Part shown: positions 30,866 to 40,311 of the stretch, piece after piece
Layout of the letters: each line of letters begins with the position of its first letter
How positions within the stretch are numbered: position 1 is the stretch's first letter
DNA from: Blastococcus sp. CCUG 61487
Lineage (GTDB): Bacteria; Actinomycetota; Actinomycetes; Mycobacteriales; Geodermatophilaceae
Direction of reading: 5' to 3'
Assembly (NCBI RefSeq): GCF_005222955.1
Contig: NZ_LWUA01000243.1
Location: forward strand, 29,081-93,080
DNA: 64,000 bases
Program-made: the position numbers and the translations under genes
The notes under the pieces: model-generated
The model's database searches: none
The model's input: only the letters and a program-made list of their open reading frames with translations
What the model was told of the DNA's origin: nothing

Positions 30866-32215
30866 ATGGCGAGCATGGACCGTCAGCAGGAGTTCGTCCT
30901 GCGCACCCTGGAAGAGCGCGACATCCGGTTCGTCCGGCTCTGGTTCACCGACGTGTCGGGTTACCTGAAGGCCGTCGCCGTGGCTCCGGCCGAGATCGAG
31001 GCGGCCTTCGCCGAGGGCATCGGCTTCGACGGCTCGGCGATCGAGGGCTTCGCGCGGGTCTACGAGTCCGACATGCTCGCCAAGCCCGATCCCGGCACGT
31101 TCCAGGTGCTGCCCGGCCGGGACGGACGGGCCAGCGACACCGCACGGATGTTCTGCGACATCACGCTGCCGGACGGCTCGCCGTCCTGGGCCGACCCCCG
31201 GCACGTCCTGCGCCGGGCGCTGGCCAAGGCCGCCGACATGGGGTTCACCTTCTACACCCACCCCGAGGTCGAGTTCTTCCTGCTCAAGGACCTGCCGTCC
31301 GACGGCACGCCCCCGCAGCCGGCCGACAACGGCGGCTACTTCGACCTGTCCACGCACAACGTGGCGCACGACTTCCGCCGGGAGGCGGTGTTCGCGCTCG
31401 AGGCGATGGGGATCTCGGTGGAGTTCAGCCACCACGAGGTGGCGCCGGGCCAGCAGGAGATCGACCTGCGCTACGCCGACGCGCTGTCCATGGCCGACAA
31501 CATCATGACGCTGCGGCACGTCGTCCGGGAGGTCGCACTGGCCCAGGGCGTGCACGCCACCTTCATGCCGAAGCCGTTCACGGCGGAGGCCGGCTCGGCC
31601 ATGCACACGCACCTGTCGCTGTTCGAGGGCGACCGCAACGCCTTCCACGACGCCGCGGACCCGATCCGGCTGTCGACGACGGCCAAGCAGTTCATCGCCG
31701 GGCTGCTGGTCCACGCCCGGGAGTACACGGCGATCACCAACCAGACCGTGAACTCCTACCGCCGTCTGCTGGCCGGCACCGAGGCACCGACCGCCGCGAC
31801 CTGGGGCCGGGCCAACAGGTCGGCGCTGGTGCGCATCCCCGAGTACAAGCCGAGCAAGGCGCAGTCGGCGCGGGTGGAGGTGCGCTCGCCGGACTCGGCC
31901 TGCAACCCCTACCTCACCTACGCCATCCTGCTGGCCGCCGGGCTGCGGGGCATCGAGAAGGGCTACGAGCTCCCGCCCGAGGCCGAGGACGACGTCTGGT
32001 CGCTCACCGACACCGAGCGCCGGGCCGCCGGCTACGAGGACCTCCCGGTCTCCCTCGGCGAGGCCCTGACCGCGATGCAGAGCAGCGAACTTGTCGCCGA
32101 GACCCTCGGCGAGCACGTCTTCGAGTTCTTCCTCCGCAACAAGTGGGAGGAGTTCAACTCCTACCGGCAGAACGTCACGCCGTTCGAGCTGCGGCGCTAC
32201 CTGCCCGGCCTCTGA
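30866..32215 (+). CDS. glnA2: Type I glutamine synthetase, GlnA2 type
   Basis: 449 residues. GS beta-grasp and catalytic signatures: FTDVSGYLKAVAV, EGIGFDGSAIEGF, EVEFFLL, EVAPGQQEIDLRY, FMPKPFTAEAGSAMHTHLS, SYRRLLAG and RSPDSACNPYLTYA. The segment where the adenylylated Tyr should be reads KGYELPPEAEDDV rather than NLYxLPPEE, so GlnE control is not expected; GlnA2-type enzymes are unadenylylated and in some species act on other amines. Order glnA2-...-glnE resembles M. tuberculosis Rv2222c-Rv2221c, but two genes are inserted here. A GACAC-n6-GAAAC half-site at 30836-30851 weakly resembles half of a GlnR box. Confidence 0.93.
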   Translation: MASMDRQQEFVLRTLEERDIRFVRLWFTDVSGYLKAVAVAPAEIEAAFAEGIGFDGSAIEGFARVYESDMLAKPDPGTFQVLPGRDGRASDTARMFCDITLPDGSPSWADPRHVLRRALAKAADMGFTFYTHPEVEFFLLKDLPSDGTPPQPADNGGYFDLSTHNVAHDFRREAVFALEAMGISVEFSHHEVAPGQQEIDLRYADALSMADNIMTLRHVVREVALAQGVHATFMPKPFTAEAGSAMHTHLSLFEGDRNAFHDAADPIRLSTTAKQFIAGLLVHAREYTAITNQTVNSYRRLLAGTEAPTAATWGRANRSALVRIPEYKPSKAQSARVEVRSPDSACNPYLTYAILLAAGLRGIEKGYELPPEAEDDVWSLTDTERRAAGYEDLPVSLGEALTAMQSSELVAETLGEHVFEFFLRNKWEEFNSYRQNVTPFELRRYLPGL

Positions 32216-32260
32216 GGGGAGGACCCCGTCGAGGAGCGGTCACCGACGCGCCGGGATCCG

Positions 32261-34006
32261 ATGCTGCTCGCGGGGCTGCTGCTGGTCCTCGGTCAGACCG
32301 TCGTGCGGGCGCTGGTCGTCGTCCCCTCGTACTACTGGCAGGACGACTTCGTCCACCTGTACCTGGCGCGCGAGCTCGGGCTGTCGCGGGAGTTCCTGGT
32401 CCGTGACCACAACGACCACCTCGAGATCGGGGCGAACCTCCTCCACTGGCTGCTCGGCCGGACCGCCACCACGTCCTTCCTCCCCGCGGCGCTCGGCCTG
32501 CTCGGCCTGCAGCTGATCGCCTCGCTCCTGCTGCTCGCCCTGCTGCGGGAGCTGTTCGGCCGCTCGCCGTGGCTGCTGGTTCCGTTCGCCGGCTACCTGT
32601 TCACCCCGCTCGCCCTCCCCGTCGCGACCTGGTGGTCGTCGGGGCTGGAGGCGCTGCCGCTCCAGATCGGCATGCTGCTCGCGCTCCTGGGGCTGGTGCG
32701 CGCGCTGCGCCGGCGCTCTGCGGGATGGGCCGCGGTCTCCGTGGCCGGCCACGCCCTGGGCCTGCTCGCCTACGAGAAGGCGCTCCTGGTCCTGCCCACG
32801 CTGATCGCGGTGCTCGTGCTCGTCGAGTGGGCCGGCGTCCCGGCGGGCCGGCGGCTCGGGCTGCTCGCCCGGAACTGGCGCTACCTGCTGGGGCACGTCC
32901 TGCTCGTGGCGGCCTACGTCCCCCTCTACCTGGCGGTGGTCGACCCCTCGCCGGGCACCGAGTCCGACGGCGGCTCCGCCGGCGCGTGGGTCGGGTACAC
33001 GGTCTTCCGGCTGCTGCTGCCGGGGATGTTCGGCGGCCCCTGGACGAGCCCCGAATCCGACGACGACACCCGCCTCCCGCCGGTCGAGGAGCCGGTGGCG
33101 GTCGCTCTGGCCGTGCTCGCCGTCGCCGTCGTCGCGCTCAGCGTGTGGCTGCGGGGACGGCGGGCGCTCGCCGGCTGGCTGCTCGTGGCCGGCTACGTCG
33201 CCGTGGACCTCGCGCTGGTCGTGGTCGGCCGGAGCCGGCTGCTGGAGATGGTGACCGGCGATCCGCGCTACCTCGCCGACGCGCTGCCGGTCGTCGCGAT
33301 CGGCTGCTGCGCCGCCTTCAGCGGACCGCTGGTGCAGCGGCGCGTGCCCCGGTGGCTGCCGCGCCTGGCCGGTTCGCTGGCCGCGGCGCTCGCGGTGAGC
33401 GCGCCCCTGGTGGCCGGCGCCGTCGTCTCGACGGCTCTCGTCGCGGAGGAGATGCAGCACCGGCAGTCGCGTGATTACGTGGCCGCCGTCCTGCAGGCGA
33501 TGGCGGACCGCCCCGGGGCCTCCGTGGTCAGCAGCCAGCCGCCGTGGGACGTCAACATCTTCGGCTATCCGGGCCTGCGCGAGATGATGCTCGCGCTCGG
33601 CCGGGACGTGGACTTCGACCTGCCGGGGACCGAGATGCACATGTTCGACGGGTCGGGCGAGCTGCGGCCGATCACCGTCATCGGGCGGCTGCAGGCATCC
33701 GGCCCCGTGCCGGGCTGCGGCTGGCCGGTGAACCCGGGAGGTCAGCGGCTCGCCGAGCTCGCCCGCGGGACCGGCGCGGCCGAGGTCGTGCGACTGGGGT
33801 ACCTCGCGGGCGAGGGCGCGACGCTGACCCTCGCCGTCGGCGACGACGAGCAGGAGCTGCGGGTGCCGCCGGGCGCCGGGCAGGCGTTCTTCGTCGTCAC
33901 CGGGCAGCACGGGCCGGTGGAGATCCGGGCCGACGACGCCGGTGCGTCCGGCGTGTGCGTCAGCGACCTGGTCGCCGGGAGCCCGTGGCCGGCCGACGGA
34001 CCGTGA
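32261..34006 (+). CDS. Polytopic membrane protein, GT-C glycosyltransferase-like
   Basis: 581 residues with about ten membrane segments through residue ~400, then a soluble extracytoplasmic domain of ~180 residues. Near the first helix lies VVPSYYWQDDFVHLYLARELG; an acidic pair in the first extracytoplasmic loop is the hallmark of GT-C enzymes that use lipid-phosphate sugars, but no further family motif is certain. The C-terminal part contains beta-rich sequence (RLGYLAGEGATLTLAVGDDEQELRV). It separates glnA2 from the amidotransferase/glnE pair. Function otherwise unknown. Confidence 0.65.
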   Translation: MLLAGLLLVLGQTVVRALVVVPSYYWQDDFVHLYLARELGLSREFLVRDHNDHLEIGANLLHWLLGRTATTSFLPAALGLLGLQLIASLLLLALLRELFGRSPWLLVPFAGYLFTPLALPVATWWSSGLEALPLQIGMLLALLGLVRALRRRSAGWAAVSVAGHALGLLAYEKALLVLPTLIAVLVLVEWAGVPAGRRLGLLARNWRYLLGHVLLVAAYVPLYLAVVDPSPGTESDGGSAGAWVGYTVFRLLLPGMFGGPWTSPESDDDTRLPPVEEPVAVALAVLAVAVVALSVWLRGRRALAGWLLVAGYVAVDLALVVVGRSRLLEMVTGDPRYLADALPVVAIGCCAAFSGPLVQRRVPRWLPRLAGSLAAALAVSAPLVAGAVVSTALVAEEMQHRQSRDYVAAVLQAMADRPGASVVSSQPPWDVNIFGYPGLREMMLALGRDVDFDLPGTEMHMFDGSGELRPITVIGRLQASGPVPGCGWPVNPGGQRLAELARGTGAAEVVRLGYLAGEGATLTLAVGDDEQELRVPPGAGQAFFVVTGQHGPVEIRADDAGASGVCVSDLVAGSPWPADGP

Positions 34007-34040
34007 CCCCGGACCGTGACCCCGGCACGGAGCGGGCCAC

Positions 34041-34046
34041 TAGCCT
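34041..34046 (+). promoter_or_regulatory. -10 element of a leaderless promoter for the amidotransferase-glnE pair
   Basis: TAGCCT ends 7 nt before GTG 34054; no Shine-Dalgarno is present. Confidence 0.55.
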
Positions 34047-34053
34047 CAGCTCC

Positions 34054-34797
34054 GTGACGACCACCGAGAGCCGCCTGCTCGTCGTCGTCCCGAGCGAGAC
34101 CGACCCGCCCGCCCGCCTCGGGCAGTGGCTCGCCGACGCCGGGCTGACCCTCGACGAGCGGCGCCTCGGGCGCGGCGACGCCCTGCCGGAGACGCTCGCC
34201 GGCCACGACGGGCTGGTCGTGCTGGGCGGGCCCCAGTCCGCGGCCGACGACGACGCGACGAGCCCCGAGCTGGTCGGCGTGCGCGCGCTGCTGCGGGAGG
34301 CGGTCGCGGCCGACCTGCCCACCCTCGCCGTCTGCCTCGGCGCCCAGCTGCTGGCCGACGTCGGCGGGGGCGCCGTCCGCCGCGGCGCCGAGGGGCCGGA
34401 GGTCGGCGCCACCCTCGTCGCCAAGCGGGACGCCGCCTACGCCGACCCGGTGTTCGGCCCGCTGCCGCTGGCCCCCGACGTCGTCCAGTGGCACCACGAC
34501 GAGATCGCCGCGCTGCCCCCCGGCGCGACCCTGCTGGCGAGCAACCCGCACTACGCGCACCAGGCCTTCCGGGTGGGCGGGGCCGTGTACGGCCTGCAGT
34601 TCCACATCGAGACGACGCCGGAGATGGTGCGCGCCTGGGCGGAGCACGACCGGGTGGGCGTCGCCGCCAGCGGTCTCGACGTCGACACGATCTGCGCCCG
34701 GGCGGAGGCCGTGCACGACGACCTCGCCGAGACGTGGGCGCCCTTCGCCGCCCGCTTCGCCGACCTGGTGCGGGCCCGCGCCGAGCAGGTGGCGTGA
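34054..34797 (+). CDS. Type 1 glutamine amidotransferase
   Basis: 247 residues. Class I (triad) glutaminase features: nucleophile Cys in LPTLAVCLGAQLLADVGGG, His and Glu in GLQFHIETTPEM, and GLVVLGGPQSA forming the oxyanion strand. GMP-synthase-like stand-alone amidotransferases of this type release ammonia from glutamine for a partner or hydrolyse gamma-glutamyl compounds. It lies 4 bp upstream of glnE and is probably co-transcribed, putting a glutamine-consuming enzyme next to the regulator of glutamine synthetase. GTG 34054, leaderless; the longer upstream frame is a shadow of the membrane protein. Confidence 0.88.
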   Translation: MTTTESRLLVVVPSETDPPARLGQWLADAGLTLDERRLGRGDALPETLAGHDGLVVLGGPQSAADDDATSPELVGVRALLREAVAADLPTLAVCLGAQLLADVGGGAVRRGAEGPEVGATLVAKRDAAYADPVFGPLPLAPDVVQWHHDEIAALPPGATLLASNPHYAHQAFRVGGAVYGLQFHIETTPEMVRAWAEHDRVGVAASGLDVDTICARAEAVHDDLAETWAPFAARFADLVRARAEQVA

Positions 34798-34801
34798 GCC
34801 G

Positions 34802-37800
34802 GTGACCACCTCCGAGGCGGAGATCCCGCGCCGCGCCGTCGTGCGGCTGGTCCGGTTCGGCTTCGAGGACGGGCAGCGCGCCGCCCGCCTGCTCTCGCAC
34901 CCCGACCTCGGCCTCTGGGACCTCGACCGCAACGAGCCCGCGGACCCGGAGGCCGGACCGGTGGTCGCGGCGCTCGCTCGGGCAGGCGACCCCGACCTGG
35001 CGGTCCGCTCCCTGCACCGGCTGGTGGAGGCCCTCGACGCGGCCGACGACAGCGGCGGCTCCGCCGCCTCGCTGCTGGCGCGGCTGCGCGGCTCCGGCGT
35101 GCTGCGGTCCCGGCTCCTCGCGGTGCTCGGCGCGAGCTCTGGGCTGGCCGACCACCTGGCCGCGCACCCGCACGACTGGACGGTCCTGGACGACGACGAC
35201 GAAGCGGGCTACGTCCGGCCGACGCAGCAGGCGCTCGAGCGGCAGCTGCTGACCGCCGTCGGCGCCGACCCGGACGACCCGCCGTGGGGGGTCCGGCTCG
35301 GCAAGGGCGCCCCGGACGCGGAGCCGCACCGGGTCGCCGCGCTCCGGCACGCCTACCGGCGGGCGATCCTCTCCGTCGCCGGCCGCGATCTCGGGGACGG
35401 CCTGGCCGCGGAGGACGTCGCGGCGGAGCTGGCCGACATCGCCGCCGCGGTGCTCACCGCCGGGCTGGCGGTCGCCGTGGCCGAGCAGCCGGACGACGCC
35501 GCCGCCTGCCGGCTCGCGGTCATCGCGCTGGGCAAGACCGGCGGGCGGGAGCTCAACTACGTCAGCGACGTGGACGTCGTCTTCGTCGGCGAGCCCGTCG
35601 ACCCGAGCGGGTCGGAGAGCGCGGCCCTGAGCAGCGCCACGCGCGTCGCGGCTGCGCTCATGCGGATCTGCCGCGAGGCGGCCTGGGAGGTGGACGCCGC
35701 GCTGCGGCCGGAGGGCAAGGCCGGGGCGCTCGTGCGCACCCTCGCCGGCCACCAGGCGTACTACGAGCAGTGGGCCGGCACCTGGGAGTTCCAGGCGCTG
35801 CTGAAGATGCGCCCGGTGGCCGGTGACCCCGACCTCGGCCGCGGCTACGTCGACGCCCTGTGGCCGCTGGTGTGGCGCGCCGGTGACCGGCCCGGGTTCG
35901 TCGGCGAGGTGCAGGCGATGCGCCGCCGGGTGGAGGCGCACATCCCGCCCACCCAGGCCGACCGGGAGCTCAAGCTGGGGCCGGGCGGGCTGCGCGACGT
36001 GGAGTTCGCCGTCCAGCTGCTGCAGCTGGTCCACGGGCGGGGCGACCCGTCGCTGCGGCTGGGCGGCACGTTGCCGGCCCTCACGGCGCTGTCGGCCGGC
36101 GGCTACGTCGGGCGCGAGGACGCCGCGACGCTCATCGCCTCCTACCGCTTCCTGCGCACCGTCGAGCACCGGCTGCAGCTGCTCCGCCTGCGCCGCACCC
36201 ACCTGCTGCCCACCGACGAGCAGCAGCTGCACTGGCTGGCCCGGTCGATGGGCTACAAGCCCGACGCCCGCGGGGGCGCGGTCGACGTGCTGCGCGCCGA
36301 GCTGAACCTGCACACCCGCGAGGTGCGCCGGCTGCACGAGAAGCTCTTCTACCGCCCGCTGCTCTCCGCGGTGGCCCGCGTGCCCGGCGAGCGGCTGCAG
36401 CTCGGCTCCAAGGCCGCGGGGGACTGGCTGCGGGCGCTGGGCTTCGGCGACCCCGAGGCGGCGCTGCGCCACCTGGCCGCGCTGACCGGCGGGGTGTCCC
36501 GCTCGGCCTCCATGCAGAAGTACCTGCTGCCGGTGCTGCTGCAGACGTTCGCCTCCTGCCCCAACCCGGACGCCGGACTGCTGGCCTACCGGCAGGTCAG
36601 CGAGGCCCTCGGCGGCAACCAGTGGTTCCTGCGCCTGCTCCGCGACGAGGGGCTGGTGGTCGAGCGGCTGGCGCAGCTGCTCGGGTCCAGCCAGTACGTC
36701 GCCGGGCTGCTCACCCGCACCCCCGAGGCGCTGCGCCTCCTCGCCGACGACGCCGAGCTCGAACCGCGCGACGTCGCCGTGCTCACCCGGGCGTGGCGGC
36801 AGGCGGCCGGGCGCGCGGACGATCCGCAGGAGGGCGTCCGCGTGCTGCGCAGCCTGCGCCGGCAGGAGCTGCTGCGGATCGCCTGCGCCGACCTGCTCGG
36901 CCGGCTCGACCCGCTCCGCGTGGGCCGGGCGCTGGCCGACGTCGCCGTCGCGACGCTGCGCGCCGGGCTGGACATGGCGGTGCGGGCCCACGCCCAGGAG
37001 ATCGGGGTCGACCCGGCGGACCTGCCGATGGACCTGGCGATCATCGGCATGGGCAGGCTGGGCGGAGGCGAGCTCGGCTACGGCTCCGACGCCGACGTCC
37101 TCTTCGTGCACCGGCCCCGGGAGGGAGCCGACGAGGGGAAGGCCAGCGCCGCGGCGAACGCCGTCGCCCACACCCTGCGGCGGCTGCTCGGCGAGCCCGG
37201 GCCGGACCCGGCGTTCGAGATCGACGCCGACCTGCGCCCCGAGGGCCGGCAGGGCGCGCTGGTGCGCAGCCTCGCGGCCTTCGGCGAGTACTACGAGCGC
37301 TGGGTGTCGCTCTGGGAGGTGCAGGCACTGCTCCGGGCGGAGCCGGTCGCGGGCGACGAGGAGGTCGGCGCGGCGTTCGTCGAGCTGGTCGACCCGATCA
37401 GGTACCCGGCCGGGGGGATCGACGCCGGCCAGGTCGCCGAGATCCGCCGCGTCAAGGCGCGGGTCGAGCGCGAGCGGCTGCCGCGGGGCGCCGATCCGGC
37501 CACCCACACCAAGCTGGGCCGCGGCGGGCTCTCCGACGTCGAGTGGACCGTGCAGCTGCGGCAGCTCCAGCACGCCGGCGAGCTGCCGGAGCTCCGCGTG
37601 CGGCCGACCGTCGAGGGGCTGACCGCGCTCGGCGCGGCGGGGCTGCTGACCGGCGACCAGGTCGCGACGCTGCGGACGGCGTGGGAGCTCGCGACCCGCG
37701 CGCGCAACGCGATCTTCCTGGTGCGCGGCCGCCCGAGCGACCAGCTGCCCCGGCCGGGGCCGGAGCTCGACGGGGTGGCGCGAGCCTGCGGCTACGGGCC

Positions 37801-37903
37801 GGACACCGATCCCGGCCAGTTCCTCGACGACTACCACCGCGCCACCCGGCACGCCCGGACCGTCGTGGAGCAGGTCTTCTACGGCTACGCGGGCGAGGGC
37901 TGA
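34802..37903 (+). CDS. glnE: Glutamine synthetase adenylyltransferase/deadenylyltransferase
   Basis: 1033 residues, full length. Two nucleotidyltransferase-fold halves each with the GG-x-E-x4-SD-x-D motif: ALGKTGGRELNYVSDVDVVFV (~residues 245-265, deadenylylation half) and GMGRLGGGELGYGSDADVLFV (~750-770, adenylylation half), each followed by a helical GlnD PII-uridylyltransferase-like region (LGPGGLRDVEFAVQLLQL; LGRGGLSDVEWTVQLRQL). It attaches or removes AMP on GlnA1 according to nitrogen status. GTG 34802, 4 bp after the amidotransferase stop. Confidence 0.96.
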   Translation: MTTSEAEIPRRAVVRLVRFGFEDGQRAARLLSHPDLGLWDLDRNEPADPEAGPVVAALARAGDPDLAVRSLHRLVEALDAADDSGGSAASLLARLRGSGVLRSRLLAVLGASSGLADHLAAHPHDWTVLDDDDEAGYVRPTQQALERQLLTAVGADPDDPPWGVRLGKGAPDAEPHRVAALRHAYRRAILSVAGRDLGDGLAAEDVAAELADIAAAVLTAGLAVAVAEQPDDAAACRLAVIALGKTGGRELNYVSDVDVVFVGEPVDPSGSESAALSSATRVAAALMRICREAAWEVDAALRPEGKAGALVRTLAGHQAYYEQWAGTWEFQALLKMRPVAGDPDLGRGYVDALWPLVWRAGDRPGFVGEVQAMRRRVEAHIPPTQADRELKLGPGGLRDVEFAVQLLQLVHGRGDPSLRLGGTLPALTALSAGGYVGREDAATLIASYRFLRTVEHRLQLLRLRRTHLLPTDEQQLHWLARSMGYKPDARGGAVDVLRAELNLHTREVRRLHEKLFYRPLLSAVARVPGERLQLGSKAAGDWLRALGFGDPEAALRHLAALTGGVSRSASMQKYLLPVLLQTFASCPNPDAGLLAYRQVSEALGGNQWFLRLLRDEGLVVERLAQLLGSSQYVAGLLTRTPEALRLLADDAELEPRDVAVLTRAWRQAAGRADDPQEGVRVLRSLRRQELLRIACADLLGRLDPLRVGRALADVAVATLRAGLDMAVRAHAQEIGVDPADLPMDLAIIGMGRLGGGELGYGSDADVLFVHRPREGADEGKASAAANAVAHTLRRLLGEPGPDPAFEIDADLRPEGRQGALVRSLAAFGEYYERWVSLWEVQALLRAEPVAGDEEVGAAFVELVDPIRYPAGGIDAGQVAEIRRVKARVERERLPRGADPATHTKLGRGGLSDVEWTVQLRQLQHAGELPELRVRPTVEGLTALGAAGLLTGDQVATLRTAWELATRARNAIFLVRGRPSDQLPRPGPELDGVARACGYGPDTDPGQFLDDYHRATRHARTVVEQVFYGYAGEG

Positions 37904-38022
37904 GGGCGGTCCGAAAGACCCTGTCGGCGGGGCGGCTCGCAGGCCACTCTCGTCGGTGCCCGCAGCGTGGCCGCCCCGGAGGCGGCGCGAGGGACGGCTG
38001 CGGCCCACCGGGAGGTCGCGTG

Positions 38023-38838
38023 GTGTCACCCACTCTGGTCCGCTCGCTCGTCGCCGAGTTCATCGGCACCGCGCTGCTCGTCGCCGTCGCCGTCGGTGCT
38101 GCCGTCTGCGGCATCGACAGCGTCGGCGCCTTCGGCGTGGCCCTGGCTTTCGGGCTCACGCTGCTCGCGCTGGCCTACGCGATCGGCCCGGTCTCGGGCT
38201 GCCACATCAACCCGGCGGTCACCCTCGGGGTGCTGCTGTCCCGGGGCATGACGACCACCGAGGCCGGCCTCTACTGGGTGGCGCAGTTCGCCGGCGGCAT
38301 CGCCGGTGCCGCCTTCCTCCAGCTCCTGACCAGCGACTTCGGCGAGGTCACCGACCAGACCGGTGTCCTCGGGGCCAACGACTGGGGTGCGACCATCAGC
38401 GGGGGAGGGGCCTTCGTCCTCGAGGTGCTCCTCACCTTCGTGTTCGTGGCGGTGGTCCTGCTCGTCACGGGCAAGGCCGCCGCACCGGGCTTCGCCGGGC
38501 TCGCGATCGGGCTGGCGCTGGCGGCGGTGCACCTCGTGGGCATCCCGCTCACCGGCACCTCGGTCAACCCGGCGCGCTCCCTCGGCCCCGCGCTGTTCGC
38601 CGGCGGGGATCCGCTGGCCCACGTGTGGCTGTTCCTGCTGGCGCCGCTGGTCGGCGCGGTCCTCGCGGTGGTCGTCGTCCGGCTGCTGGCCGTGCCGACG
38701 TTGACCGGAGCCCCGGCGGAGCTCGACGAGACCGGCGTCCAGCTGCCGGAGGGGGAGCGACCGGCTGGCGCGGCCGACGAGCTGCCCCGCGCGCGGAGCG
38801 CGGCGGAGGCGACCCGCCGGCAGCCCACCACCGGCTGA
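38023..38838 (+). CDS. Aquaporin (MIP family, AqpZ-like)
   Basis: 271 residues, six membrane helices and both NPA boxes: GCHINPAVTLG (~residue 64) and GTSVNPARSLGP (~184). His in AAVHLVGIPLTG and Arg in NPARS suggest the narrow water-type aromatic/arginine filter rather than a glycerol channel. A hydrophilic C-terminal extension of ~45 residues (PAELDETGVQLPEG...) follows the last helix. GTG 38023 with GGAGG 7 nt upstream; a second GTG at 38020 is closer than optimal. The longer upstream frame is a shadow of glnE. Confidence 0.92.
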   Translation: MSPTLVRSLVAEFIGTALLVAVAVGAAVCGIDSVGAFGVALAFGLTLLALAYAIGPVSGCHINPAVTLGVLLSRGMTTTEAGLYWVAQFAGGIAGAAFLQLLTSDFGEVTDQTGVLGANDWGATISGGGAFVLEVLLTFVFVAVVLLVTGKAAAPGFAGLAIGLALAAVHLVGIPLTGTSVNPARSLGPALFAGGDPLAHVWLFLLAPLVGAVLAVVVVRLLAVPTLTGAPAELDETGVQLPEGERPAGAADELPRARSAAEATRRQPTTG

Positions 38839-38908
38839 CCGGTCACCCGGGCGGGTCGGTTCGCGGGCGCGGCGTGTGCCCGGCGGGGGAGCGGGGCAGA
38901 GGAGGGTC

Positions 38909-39220
38909 GTGTCGAGCTGCCTCCCCGCCGAGTCCGATCTCCCCGACGACGTCGATGCCGCCACCGACGACGGTGCTTCCGGCGACGCGGCGACCATCAC
39001 GCCCTACCGCGACGGTCCGCTGATCGTGCGCGGCAACTTCCGGCTGGTCGACCAGGACGGCGCGGAGATCGACCCCGGCCGGCGCACGATCGCGCTGTGC
39101 CGGTGCGGCAAGTCCGGCATCAAGCCGTTCTGCGACGGCACCCACAAGCGAGCCGGGTTCACCGCCCCGAGCGCGCCCAGCGCCCCGCGGCCGGTGTCCC
39201 ACCTCCGCCCGCAGGACTGA
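38909..39220 (+). CDS. CDGSH-type iron-sulfur protein
   Basis: 103 residues. One CDGSH-like cluster-binding motif, LCRCGKSGIKPFCDGTHKRAGF (C-x-C-x8-CDGTH), expected to hold a 2Fe-2S cluster with three Cys and one His. The preceding YRDGPLIVRGNFRLVDQDG is the usual beta-rich lead-in of actinobacterial members. No membrane segment. GTG 38909 with AGAGGAGG upstream. It faces the heme-oxygenase-fold redox enzyme with only 5 bp between stop codons. Confidence 0.9.
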   Translation: MSSCLPAESDLPDDVDAATDDGASGDAATITPYRDGPLIVRGNFRLVDQDGAEIDPGRRTIALCRCGKSGIKPFCDGTHKRAGFTAPSAPSAPRPVSHLRPQD

Positions 39221-39225
39221 GCCGG

Positions 39226-40248
39226 TCAGGCCGCGACCGGCTCCCGACGCAGCGCGGACCTGCCCGCCTCCCACGCGCCCAGCAGGTGGCGGGCGGTGAC
39301 GCCGTCCATCGCCAGCGCGCAGCGGGCCCCGAAGAGGACGTCCGCAGCCAGGGCCGGGTCCGCCGCGACCAGCGAGCCGCACATGTCCACCGAAGCGATC
39401 TGCTCGTGGACGGCGTCGGCCTCCACGTGCTCGTCGTAGAAGACCCGGGTCGACTCGTCGAAGCCGAGCCGGCGCAGGCCGGCCGAGTACCGGCGACTGG
39501 GCTCCGAGGAGGTCATCTCCACGCAGGCGAGGTGCCCGAGCGCCGCGCCGCGCCACCGGCGGTGCAGCCCGAACAGCGACATGGTGTTCACGTGCGCGAA
39601 CGCCGCCGCCGGAGCGTCCTCCCAGAGCGCGCCGTAGGTGGAGTCCAGCCCGAGGTCGCGCAGCAGGCCGGCGAACAGCTCGCTGTGCATGCGCGTGGCC
39701 GAGCCGCCGCCGTACTCGTCGGCCTGGATCTCGACCATGGCCGCCTTCGCCGCACCCGAGAGGCGGGGGATGGCGAACGTGTGCGGGTCGCCCTCCTTCA
39801 GGTGGTAGACCGACCGCAGGGTCAGGTACTCCCGCCACTGCTCGAGCGTGCCCTCGCGGGCCATGTACCTCGCCAGCGACGGGCCGTCGTCCTCCGCGAT
39901 GGCCGCCGCGAGCTGGCGGTCGATCGGCTCGTCGGTCACCGGCACCGGGCCGACCAGCCCGCGCAGACCCGACAGGTGCAGCTGCTCGAGCCCGGACCGC
40001 ACGCGGATCAGCTCCGGGTCCCACTCCCAGTCCTCGTCGACGCCGTCGAAACCGCGGTAGTGCAGCTCGTAGCAGATCGCCAGCGACAGCTGCAGGTCCT
40101 CGTCGGTGAGCGGGCCCGCGGAGCCGTCGGCGAGGCGGGCGGCGGCCTCGAGCGTCCGGGCGGAGAGAGTGGGGCGGCCGGCGAGGTCCTGGGTGAGCGA
40201 CTCGCTGAGCGGGCCGCGGGGAGAGGGCAGGTGCATGTGCTCGCCCAT
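39226..40248 (-). CDS. Iron-containing redox enzyme (heme-oxygenase-like diiron, HDO superfamily)
   Basis: 340 residues, all-helical. Candidate diiron ligands: Glu in AAMVEIQADEYGGG, Glu in HLACVEMTSSEPSRRY, and Asp/Glu/His in RVFYDEHVEADAVHEQIA, spaced like CADD/UndA-type HDO oxygenases. The reaction is unknown. ATG 40248 with GGAAGG 7 nt upstream; the open frame continues to 40902 but that is antisense to the SDR gene. Convergent with the CDGSH gene, a possible electron donor (inference). Confidence 0.8.
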   Translation of the reverse strand: MGEHMHLPSPRGPLSESLTQDLAGRPTLSARTLEAAARLADGSAGPLTDEDLQLSLAICYELHYRGFDGVDEDWEWDPELIRVRSGLEQLHLSGLRGLVGPVPVTDEPIDRQLAAAIAEDDGPSLARYMAREGTLEQWREYLTLRSVYHLKEGDPHTFAIPRLSGAAKAAMVEIQADEYGGGSATRMHSELFAGLLRDLGLDSTYGALWEDAPAAAFAHVNTMSLFGLHRRWRGAALGHLACVEMTSSEPSRRYSAGLRRLGFDESTRVFYDEHVEADAVHEQIASVDMCGSLVAADPALAADVLFGARCALAMDGVTARHLLGAWEAGRSALRREPVAA

Positions 40249-40311
40249 GCCCAGGCCTTCCGTTTTCGATGCCTGCGCGCATGTGATGTCCCCCGGGGGT
40301 AGGACGGCCCC

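Noticed and set aside
32240..33910. 556-codon minus-strand frame
   Set aside because: Antisense shadow of the GT-C-like membrane protein; Gln/His/Arg-rich without any motif.
34046..38029. Very long minus-strand open frame of 1327 codons
   Set aside because: It is antisense to glnE and the amidotransferase; composition is the Arg/Gly/Pro/His-rich type produced by reading high-GC genes backwards.
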